64,000 nt of DNA from Pyrenophora tritici-repentis. Lineage: Eukaryota; Ascomycota; Dothideomycetes; Pleosporales; Pleosporaceae. Positions 28,878 through 38,413 of the stretch are shown piece after piece. Numbering within the stretch: position 1 is the first letter of the stretch; each line of letters begins with the position of its first letter. The notes beneath the pieces are model-generated. The model saw only the letters and a program-made list of their open reading frames with translations, ran no database searches and had not been told where the DNA came from. The position numbers were made by a program, and so were the translations under genes. The DNA lies in the NCBI RefSeq assembly GCF_003171515.1, contig NC_089395.1:2728001-2792000 (forward strand), read 5' to 3'.

Positions 28878-31584
28878 ATGGCTTCTGTGAGTAGCGATGA
28901 TACGGTAGGGAGTGACGGGTCTACCGCGTAAGTCTACCCATGATGTGTTCAACACCTCCATTCACAGTAGAAAAGATGTGTGTCACCCCAAGAGATGATC
29001 AATGAATTCTGGGACGGCCTTATCACGAAGAAGCCAGCCAAGGTCACCAAGATCTTCCCACAGAGTCTTTACACCCATCTTCTCCCCCCACAACGCAACT
29101 TGGGTACTTCCACTGGAAAGAATGCAAACGAGTCATACGAAGCAGCCGCAGCAGAATGTCGCGCTCGCGTTGAACGCATCGTCAAGGAGTGTGTACGTAC
29201 AAACGAGAAGTTTACAGATCAAGACTTTGACATTGAGAACCTGGGGAACAAGAACTGCCTGGAGGGCCTCATGTATTGGTACGAAGACAAAGTGACGACA
29301 TCACCATCAGTCAGCCCTTCACAAGTAGGAAGCGCATTGTCAACTCTTATCAAAAGTGGGGTACTGATGACGAACGGCTTGGGATTCGAATTCAATGCCA
29401 CCGCCAAGTTACTGAACGGCCAGTCTTCCAACAGCGGAGACGGTCCCAGATCTGTGCACCGCGTGGACTGAATCTTCGAGAATCCAAAGTTCGCCGTCGA
29501 TGGCTTCTCTAGCTCCGACCTCAAACAGGGTTCTTCATGTGATTGCTGGTTCATCGCTGCAGTGTCAACGATATGCAGCAATCCCGCCCTCATGGACAAG
29601 ATCTGTGTCGCGCAGGACGAAGAATGCGGTGTGTATGGCTTTGTCTTCTATAGAGACGGCGAGTGGATCTGGACGGTCGTTGATGACAACCTCTACCTTA
29701 GCAGCAGTGACTTCGGCGCTGCACGGGGCGATCGATGGGATCCGACGAATACGGAAGAGATAAAGTACAAGAAGAACGAGCAGACCGGATCAAGAGCTCT
29801 CTATTTCGCTTCATGCGAGGATGAGAACGAGACCTGGCTACCCCTACTTGAGAAGGCATACGCAAAGGGCAAGTGGTTTTTCTTGTGTTGAGTTGGGCGA
29901 GCTGTTCCAGTGTGCCATGTCTTGACATGTAGATGACTAACAGTCACATAGTGCACGGCGACTATGATGCGATTGCAGGGGGATACAGCGGCGAAGCGGT
30001 TGAAGACCTGACAGGAGGTGTCACAACTAAGATCCTGACCAATCGCGTGCTACGTAAAGAATCCCTTTGGAACGAGTTGCTTCAAGTGGGCAAGAAGTTC
30101 CTCTTTTCTGCTTCCTCGCTAACTGCCTATGGTGACGACACCAGCGCTCTGAAAGGCCTAGCATTGGAGCATGCTTACTCAGTACTGAAGGTTGTGGAAG
30201 AGGAGGGCGAAGACGGTAAGAAGTACAGACTAGTTTTGATACGCAATCCGTGGGGCGGCCGAGCTGATGCCGCAACGGGCGAGTGGACAGGTCCTTGGTC
30301 GGATGGGTCTCGTGAGTGGACGCCGTATTGGCTGAAGAAGCTCGATCACAAATTCGGAGATGACGGTCTCTTCTGGATGTCGTACGAAGAGATGCTCGAG
30401 CGATTTGATCTGCTTGATCGCACTCGCCTGTTCGACGACACATGGACTGTTGTACAGCACTGGACCAGCGTTTCAGTGGCATGGGTAACCGGCTATATGG
30501 ACACCAAATTCTCAGTTGAGATCAAGAAGTCTGGGCCCACTGTCTTCGTACTCTGCCAGGTAAAGTTCAAGTCGTCACTCTCAGTTACAACTGCTAATGA
30601 CATTAGCTCGATGAACGCTACTTCAAGGGTATCCAAGGCAAATACCATTTCGATTTGCACTTCATACTACAAGGCAAGGATGCTGGACCAGGCGATCACA
30701 TTGTACGTGCTCGTGGCGCCTGGTTCGACGATCGGACCATCTCGGCCGAAGCCAATCTCGAGCCAGGCATATACGAAGTCGTACCCAAGATTGAGGCGTC
30801 ACGCGATGCGCAAAAGCCAGAAGTCTATGAAGTGGTGAAAAAGCTTGCTACCAGTAACCCACAAAAGCTACGACAGATTGGGCTGAATTACGACATTGCC
30901 CATGCCAAGGGTACGTTTGAGACCGATAAAGAGGCTGCTGAAGTCAAGGAAAAAGAAGCGAAAGCAGCAAAGAAGGAGAAGGAAGACTTTGAAACTTTCA
31001 AGAAGAAAACAACAGAGGGATTGGAGGTGTGGAAGAAGGAGATTGAGGAGAAGCTGAGTAAGCAGGGGTCAGTCGATACGAAAGAGTCCAAGGATAGTGA
31101 GACTACAACAGAGCAGCCTGTCACCAAAACGGATGCCGCTGAAGGTCCCGAGGACAAGAAAGACACATCGGCTGCTTCTGATAAGTCAGAGGACTCATTC
31201 GCCACAGCCACTGTCACGGCTAAATCCTCAGGCTCTACGACGGAGCCTGAGACAGAAGTCCAAGTTGTCGACTCAAGCAAGGATAAAGAGGGAACCAAGG
31301 GCGATGACACTGCTGCCGCTGACAACGAGGCAATACTTCCTCATTCTCGTGAGACTCAGACTCAGACTACAAGCGATGAACCTACCCCCACTCAGCCTCC
31401 TTCAGCTCCCAAGCCCGCTCCCACCAAAGAAGAGGTTAAACCATGGAATGCAGTCTGTATTTTGGGCTTGAGGGTGTATAGTTTGGACCCCGAGGTGACT
31501 ATCAAGTTGGTCAAACCTAAGGATGCGGAGGAGGCGGCCATATTGGATGTGGATGGAGACACGGCCGCTGGTGCGACTATGTGA
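28878..31584 (+). pseudogene. Calpain-like cysteine protease with in-frame TGA before catalytic Cys
   Basis: Clear C2-family calpain. Segments 28971-29868, 29952-30559 and 30607-31584 join in phase. The N-terminal part (SPQEMINEFWDGL) leads to the protease core: Cys codon 29544-29546 in CDCWFIAA, His 30170-30172 in LEHAYSVL, Asn 30245-30247 in RNPWG. All three catalytic residues are kept. A C2-like domain (YFKGIQGKYHFDLHF) and a charged, low-complexity tail follow. At 29469-29471 the frame reads VHRVD-TGA-IFENPKF, where relatives have Trp, so TGG has become TGA and a normally translated product would lose the whole protease domain. The start is uncertain: ATG 28878 with a GTGAGT donor at 28887 gives MAS joined to KRCVSPQ, whereas the better GTAAGT donor at 28928 breaks the frame. 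The second intron has a GC donor. The rest of the gene looks well preserved, so this may be a recent allele-level loss or an assembly error. Confidence 0.85.
29869..29951 (+). other. GC-AG intron in the calpain gene
   Basis: The donor reads AAGG|GCAAGT and the acceptor ACATAG; a GACTAAC branch site lies about 18 bp before the end. Splicing here restores the family sequence AYAKVHGDYDAI; no GT donor nearby keeps the frame. Confidence 0.8.
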
Positions 31585-31766
31585 GTGGTCTGAAGGACTA
31601 AGATGTGTCATGAGATATGAGAAGTTGTCAAGAAGGGTAGGCGTGATTTTTTTGGGGTCTGTGGATTAAATTGATAACTGAGAGAATCTGATTGTTAAAT
31701 GACAGCAATATATGATTACGGCATAACAAAAAACCCTACTCCCTTTCTCATCACCCCCACCCCCAC

Positions 31767-32732
31767 CTAAACCTTCCCCCTAACCCCCTCCACAAAATCT
31801 CTAATCGTCTGCTCTAACCCCACATCCTCACTAAACCCCAATTCCCTCGCCCTCTTCGTATCATACCTAGCCGGCCAACTCAACACAATCCTCTGTGTGT
31901 TCTCATCCCTCTTCTCCCTCACCAACGCCCTAACCTCCTTCCCAGCCACCTTCTCCAACGCGTCCAAAATCTCCCCACTCGTCGCCGTATACCCGGGCAA
32001 CAACACCTGTCTAAAATGGCCAAACCTCTCCCCGGGTACACCAACCGCATGCACCAAATTCGCCGCCAACGTCCGCGGCGACGTCAGCCAAATACCTATA
32101 CTGGGATCCACGGGCAACTCCGCCGCAACCCCATGAACCGGCTCCCTCACAATACCCGACACGAAACTGGACGCCGCCGCCGTCGGCGCACCCGCTCTCA
32201 CGAAAACAGTCGGTAACCGCACGGCGCGGCCGTCGATGAGTCCCCGCCGCGAGTAATCATTGACAAGACACTCGATCATGAGTTTCTGCGTCCCGTAGCT
32301 GGATTCCGGCATGGGCACCACATCGACTTCCGTGGCGATGTTCGCAACGGCCGCGCGGCCGTATACCGCACACGAGGAGGTGAAGATTACTTTGATGCCC
32401 GGTCGCGACGTGGCGATTGTGTCGAGCAGGGTGCGGACTGAGTCGAAGTTTACGCTGAGACCGAGCCGCAGGTTGGATTCGCTGCCGGACGACATTATGC
32501 CATGCAGGATGTAGACTGCGTCGGGGGAGTGGGCGATGAGGTCTTGGCACGCGGTTGGGGAGGTGAGGTCGGCGGAGATGCATGTTATGGGGATGTTTGT
32601 GGTTGTGGTTGAGGGGGGAGTGGGTTTGTGGACGTCGGCGAGGAGGAGGGATGTTGCGGTTTTTGTTTCTAGGAGTTTGGCGGCGAGGATTTGGCCGACG
32701 AAGCCGGAGGCGCCTGTTATGAGGATTTTCAT
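31767..32732 (-). CDS. Extended SDR NAD(P)-dependent epimerase/dehydratase (DenD-like)
   Basis: Single exon, 321 aa. A Rossmann fold starts at residue 1: MKILITGASGFVG contains the GxxGxxG dinucleotide loop. The acidic residue ending beta-2 (LLLADVHKP) suggests NAD(H). The catalytic Ser is in VIFTSSCAVYG (~119-120) and the YxxxK pair is Tyr146/Lys150 in SSYGTQK. The sequence ARLP-type segment RAVRLPTVFVRAG, then SFVSGIVREPVHG, resembles D-erythronate dehydrogenase and related sugar-acid dehydrogenases, which is my best guess for subfamily. Cytosolic, with no targeting signal. It converges with the calpain, whose stop is only 182 bp away. Confidence 0.88.
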   Translation of the reverse strand: MKILITGASGFVGQILAAKLLETKTATSLLLADVHKPTPPSTTTTNIPITCISADLTSPTACQDLIAHSPDAVYILHGIMSSGSESNLRLGLSVNFDSVRTLLDTIATSRPGIKVIFTSSCAVYGRAAVANIATEVDVVPMPESSYGTQKLMIECLVNDYSRRGLIDGRAVRLPTVFVRAGAPTAAASSFVSGIVREPVHGVAAELPVDPSIGIWLTSPRTLAANLVHAVGVPGERFGHFRQVLLPGYTATSGEILDALEKVAGKEVRALVREKRDENTQRIVLSWPARYDTKRARELGFSEDVGLEQTIRDFVEGVRGKV

Positions 32733-33405
32733 GTTTGGGGTTGGTTGGTTGGGTTTCTTGATGGAAGGATCTCGTGTTCCTGGGGTGTGTTGATGGGTTT
32801 TGGGATTAAGGGATGTGTTTATTTATTTATTGTTTGTCTAAGGAAAAAGATGTTTAGATTTTACATGTACATCACTATTCTAACTATGCGTTTGCAGAAA
32901 TGGGCAGCAAACTTATACTCATCTGCAGACTTCGGTGTTGAGGCCGATGTACAAAGTGTGGGGAACGGCGCTTGTCCCGGATCTTTGCATCCGAGGTCGG
33001 TCGCAGCTTTCGCGAAAAACGCTCCTGTTAGGATGTCACCGTGGTGGACGAGCTAGCTATTACCATCAATCGGCTCTAAGAGTGTGTCCGCATGATTTAT
33101 AATCATCTGTCAGTGTATACGGGACTGGGGGCTGTAGTAGTATAGCCTATCTCATCTCATTAATGTCACCGAGCAAGCTGCCGCTCCATCCCGGGTTTTC
33201 GTCATCGATGGTCAGCGCCTTGGTCTATAGTGCCTAAACGCGTAAATAGAACGACTCTTGCTTCCCGAATTTGTACGTCGAGGTCCGGAGATAACTTGTT
33301 TCGTAGCGTCTTGATTGGGTCCCCGGTGGTAATGGCGAGGGCCCCCGCGCCGTGGGAAACATGGCGATCAACTAGAGCGTAGTGATCGACAACGCTTCAA
33401 CTGCC
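32733..33405. other. Divergent promoter region
   Basis: About 0.67 kb between the SDR gene (minus) and the carboxylesterase (plus), thus likely to hold both promoters. Frames found here are short and unsupported. Confidence 0.5.
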
Positions 33406-35048
33406 ATGGCTACAAAAGGCAGAGGAGGTCGTGGTGCTTGGGGTGTTCCCCGTCTTTTCTCCATCATGATGCTCGCTATAGCACTCCTATTGGGCCTGGC
33501 CCAATTCCACCGCTCGGCTGCCGTTGACTCATTGACCGTGGAAACAACTTCTGGCTCTGTTCAGGGCTTCACTGATGACCTCACACCGAATGTTGCACAG
33601 TACCTGGGCATTCCTTTTGCAGAGCCGCCTGTAGGGGCACGTCGGTGGCTCCCTCCGGCTCCGAAGTGCAGGGAGAATCAGACTATCAAGGCGACTGCTC
33701 TGCGCCCTGCTTGTCCTCAGGCTCAGGGCAACACGTCGAATGTGTGGCGTACTGATGCGCCGGAGTTCCTTACTCAGCCACCGGAATACCAGAGCGAAGA
33801 CTGCCTGAATCTCAATGTTTGGGCGCCTTTGGAACAGTGTACAGACGAAAGCGAAAAGAAGCTATTACCGGTTTTGATTTGGATCTATGGAGGAGGGTAC
33901 ACGAGTGGTGGCGCCAATGTCCCGTATCAGATACCCGCTAGATGGGTTGAGAGGACTGGCGAGCATATTGTTGTTGCCATCAGGTAAGCTGTCCATCGCA
34001 CCTACACCTACGCTATAGTGCTGACTGAAACCTCAGCTACCGTGTCAACATATTCGGCTTTCCCAACGCCAAATCGCTTGCAGATGATGAGCAGAACTTG
34101 GGTTTCTTAGATCAGCGTCTAGCGGTAGAATGGGTCCGTGACAACATCCGCAACTTTGGCGGCGATCCGAATCGCATGATACTCTGGGGTCAATCCGCAG
34201 GTGCATCATCCGTGGACGGGTATAACTTCGCCTATCCCGAAGACCCTATCGTATCAGGACTCATCATGAACTCCGGGACAACCTTCATCGGCATCAACAG
34301 CGAAGACGTCCAGCAAACAAACTTCACCTTTGTTGCCCACCACTTTGGTTGCAACAGCCCCTCCGCCCAAGCCGAAATCGACTGTCTCAGGGGCGTGGAC
34401 TCTGTTTCCATAACCCAATATCTCAAGCAATACTCCGACAGAAATACGCAGCCTAGTCTTAGTTTCCTGCCCGTCATCGACAACCGCACACTCTACTCAA
34501 ACTACACGGCACGTGCCCTGGCAGGCAAGTTCTCGCGCAAACCAGCCATCATCGGCAACACAAACGACGAAGGTACTGCGTTTCAGCCCTACAATCGAAC
34601 CTACGGAGTCAACACAACGTTGGCAGATGCGGACACTGCTACCATTTTCCACTGCCCGGCTGTGAAGACGACGTACGATCGTTATGCAGCAAACGCAACT
34701 ACTTTTCGCTATCTCTACGCCGGGAACTTTAGTAACATCTCGCCGCAACCGTGGGAGGGCGCTTATCACTCGTCTGATATCCCGTTGTACTTTGGTACGT
34801 ATGGCATTGTGAGAGGCAATGGTACTGCGTTTGAAAAGGCAGTGAGCGAGAAGGTGCAGGATTATTATCTTGCATTTGCCAAGGATCCTGTCAATGGACT
34901 ACCGCAAATGGGGTGGAATGCCTATACGCCGAGTGGTGAGGCTGTACTGATTGGGTATGATGGGGAGATTGTGCAGGGGATTGAAGAGAGTGAGTTGGAG
35001 AAGCCGTGTGATGGGGTGAAGCCGAATGGTCTTCCGATACCGCCTTGA
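33406..35048 (+). CDS. Type-B carboxylesterase/lipase, secreted or membrane-anchored
   Basis: Exons 33406-33983 and 34037-35048 (53 bp GTAAGC...CAG intron) give 529 aa. An N-terminal hydrophobic segment (LFSIMMLAIALLLGLA) after a basic stretch is a signal peptide or anchor. The alpha/beta-hydrolase fold of the COesterase family shows YLGIPFAEPPVGARRW, EDCLNLNVW and IYGGGYTSGG (oxyanion hole). The triad is Ser246 in WGQSAGASS, Glu371 in NTNDEGTAF and His437 in GAYHSSDIPL. The family hydrolyses carboxylic esters; the substrate is unpredictable here. GQSAG in place of GESAG is common in fungi. An in-frame ATG eight codons upstream (33382) is an alternative start. Confidence 0.9.
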
Positions 35049-36359
35049 GGTCTCAAGTAGTGTATTTGGAGGGCGGAAGTTCTACGAGCATGTTATCGAG
35101 CTCTTCCTATGCCTGTTGAGGTGCGATTTATCGAGTGAATAAAATACCACGCGCACGTACTTGCCTACCAGCTCACCCCTTGTCCGACCTCCGTTCGCTA
35201 ATCCTAAGTCGTGTATCTCTACTCAAACGCAACCATCACTCACCAGCTCGCCCCGAAATGTCCCTACCCATCTCTACATAGCCTTAGCAGGTAAAAAAAC
35301 CCAAGTCAGAATAACCACCCCAAGCCACCCGTCCAGCCCGAACGTCGGCACAACAAAGTCATTCCTGTCCCGCTCGTTCTCCCCTGCAATCTCAGCCGCA
35401 TCATCTCCAAGAGGCTGAAGTACGAGAAAAAAAGCAAACATCACAGCTCATGCGCGATTCGTTTATTGCATGCATAATACTTCAGCCACAACGCAGCTGC
35501 GGAGAACCGTTCGGTGTAACCGAAGCAACAACAGGGGGTCCGTGTTTTCTGTTCTCCTTTTTGCTTTTTCGCTGGCTAGTGGCTTGTTTAGTCAAGCCGT
35601 CAGCCTCATGGTGCGATCGATTCAGTGCGTTTACTCTGATGCATGGCACGGTTATGTACATGCATGAGTGAGGGGGTAAGGTAAGAAGAAGAGGGAAAAG
35701 CAAACGCAGGAAAGCCATGGCGCCATGTGGCATGATAAGTTACCGAAAAAAACTTGATTCGGAAACCTTATTCTTGGGAATTTGCGACGAGTCACGAAGT
35801 TGCGTGATGTAAAAGCATGAGAATACAGAATGAGTTAGAGCCATTTACAGTCAAGGGGATGTCGGATGTAGGGATTTAGACATCGCTGATCTAAGCAAGA
35901 GATCCCACTGCAACTGCTCCTCCGACCGACTAGTACTAGTACTAGTAACCCAACAGTGTGGCTGGTATACCACAGCACGTGCAAACTGTGGCTCACGTAG
36001 CTTACACTGCCACATGCGGGGTTCAACCCACCGTCAGCACCGCACCTGCAGCACTGGGCGTTTGAGAAGTACCGTGACGTCAAGTAGTAAACAACGCAAG
36101 AAACTGGGCGGCCAACGTACGTGTTAGAAGGAGGAGCGTGCGTGGTCTTGGGAGAGAGGGGTTAAATTAGTCCAAGTAGCTACGCTCATCGAGTGATTGT
36201 CCTTTCTTAAGCTTCTCTCGATTCCAACATCCTGCTCTCTCTTTCTCTTTACTTACCTGCATTCTTGATCCTTTGCAATCTCTACAGTAACGAGAACCTT
36301 TGACCTGCGAAACTTCCCAAGACAGATATCTCGGTACAGATCATCAAAGAGAAGTCAAG
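35049..36359. other. Intergenic, no gene seen
   Basis: About 1.3 kb. Contains an 18 bp perfect palindromic repeat, ACTAGT three times, at 35929-35946. The final ~200 bp are pyrimidine-rich, as in promoters and leaders of highly expressed fungal genes, leading to the SMP-C2 gene. Short frames at 35.4-35.7 kb on both strands are unsupported. Confidence 0.5.
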
Positions 36360-38075
36360 ATGGCGAATCAGGCTCCTGCGTCGCTTGTTGAGCAGCTGAC
36401 TGCGTCTGGAGGTGCTGAACCAGCAGGTAAGGGTCCCATTGAGCATCGTCATGGTTCCCGATCGACGACGCTACTACATGTCCTCCGGCTATGAGCTGTC
36501 CATACTCAAAATGTCGTCGTCATCGGTAGACTAATCAAAACCGCCCACATCATAGCTAATACAATGAACAGGCTTTCTTAACGATATTGTCTCGAACCTT
36601 TGGCCCAACATCTGTATTGCCGGCTCCAAGATCATCAAGGAATCAGTCGAGCCTGTCCTCGCCTCGACTCTTCCGGGTCCCCTCAAAAACCTGCGGTTCG
36701 TCAAGATTGACTTTGGTCATGTCCCGATCAGCTTCTCAAACGTCGATGTGCACAAGACGAAGAACAATGGCATCAAGCTGGACATGGATCTGAACTGGGA
36801 CGGCGTATGCGACTTCGAGCTTGATGGCAAATTGGTACCTAAAGTGGTATGTTGCGAACACTTGAGTTTGAGGCTTGGATGTAGCTAATGAGGTGTAGGG
36901 TGTCGAGAGGGTTCGTATGAAGGGCCGGATCAGCGTGCTGCTTTGCCCCTTGACCAATGTCATTCCTCTGGTAAGTACCAAGTCCAAGTATTGATGCACC
37001 ATATGCTAACGACTGTCAGATCGGCGCCGCTCAGGTTGCGTTCCTCAACACACCCAGCCTAGAGCTCGACTTCACCGATGCCGCAAACATTGCCGATCTC
37101 TCCGTCATCGATAACTGTGTACGGAAAATCATTCTCGGCATCATCGGGGGCATGTTCGTCCTGCCCAACCGCTTCCTCGTCAAGATGGACAACAACGTCG
37201 ACTACTTCAAAACCTACCAGCCCCACCACGGCCTCATCCGCGTCACAATCGCCCGGGCAACAAACATTGCAGCTCCCAAGCAAGGCGAGAAGAAGAAGAG
37301 CACCATCAGCAAGTTGATGGAAAAGGTCAAGCTCAAGGACGTACCCGACTGCTACGCCAAAGTCATAGTAGGCGCCGAAGCCGAGTGGAAGACGTCCGTC
37401 GTAGACAACAACACCAACCCAGAGTGGAACGAAACGCACGACTTCATCGTCACAGACTTTGAGCAAAACATCTCGATCGACATCCAAGACGAGGACACAG
37501 CCACGGGTGACGACGACATAGGTTTCGCCTCCACCACGGTCAAGGACATACTCCTCCAGGGCGGTTCCCAAGACCTCAGTCTCTCGCACAAGAACACGCC
37601 CACAGGCGGCCGCGTCCTCATCCACGCCAAATTCTTCAACTTTGTAAACAACGCTCAGATCCTCTCGTCAGCACATGCCCAGGGACAAGGCCAATACGTC
37701 GGTCTGGCTACCATCCTCATCGCAAGCGCACACGACCTCCAGGGCCCGCGCGAAGAACTGCAGCCTAGCGTCAAGGTGACATGGGGCACACACACGTTCC
37801 AGACGGCTGTCAAGACGTACACGCCCGGCACGGACATCTACAACCCTTCGTTCGACCAGGCGTTCCGCATCCCACTTACGGCGGATATGCTGGCCAACCC
37901 TGGTGCGTTCCAATTCCATCTGCTGAACAAGACTACCGAGTTTGGAAGTGCGCAGATTGGCTGGCAGGATGTGCTCGGTGCTGAGGGCTTGATGGTGCAG
38001 AATAGCTTCGATATGGGTAATGGGGCCAAGATTAGGGCGGCGGTTACGCTACATGGGGTTCAGGAAGCTCAGTAA
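36360..38075 (+). CDS. SMP and tandem C2 domain protein (extended-synaptotagmin/tricalbin-like)
   Basis: Four exons (36360-36426, 36572-36846, 36899-36970, 37020-38075) give 489 aa. An SMP lipid-transfer domain covers about residues 24-205: FLNDIVSNLWPNI, then ESVEPVLASTLPGPLKNLRFVKIDFG. C2A spans about 210-335 (GLIRVTIARATN; WKTSVVDNNTNPEWNETHDF, with DEDTATGDDDIG as the Ca-binding loop). C2B covers about 360 to the end (GLATILIASAHDLQGP). Extended synaptotagmins and tricalbins use this order to move lipids at ER-plasma membrane contacts. They normally have an N-terminal membrane hairpin, but none is visible here: the N-terminus is a short hydrophilic MANQAPASLVEQL. So it may be recruited by its C2 domains or by a partner. 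Introns cluster in the 5' half. Confidence 0.88.
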
Positions 38076-38413
38076 GTGGGTGAGTCGTGATGGGATGGGA
38101 TGTGATGGGATGAGTGTGGGTAGGGAGGTAAGGTGGTATAACCTAAGTCTACATATTTCCTAGTCTGGTATGGCTATCAATGACGAAACACGATGTTATA
38201 AATATGTACATGGAGATCAGTGCATGGAGTGAGGAGACATGATGAATGGGATATCTTATTCATCATCTTTCATCCCCTTTACTCCCCTGTACCATGAACA
38301 TTCACCCCTGTAAACGCAAGACGCACTCTACACTAAATACCATGCTCAACCTGTTAGTTACATAATCATCGAATCCAAGCTTATAATCAACATGATGGAT
38401 ACCATCCAACCAT
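38076..38413. other. Convergent 3' spacer
   Basis: About 0.34 kb between the ends of the SMP-C2 gene and AVL9, AT-rich, presumably the two 3' UTRs. No gene. Confidence 0.5.

Noticed and set aside
28887..28970. Using the strong GTAAGT donor at 28928 for the first calpain intron
   Set aside because: With either acceptor (28967 or 28970) it leads into a frame that stops at once; the GTGAGT donor at 28887 keeps phase.
29469..29471. TGA in the calpain as a selenocysteine codon or removed by an intron
   Set aside because: Higher fungi generally lack selenocysteine insertion, and flanking residues on both sides match the family without a gap, leaving no room for an intron.
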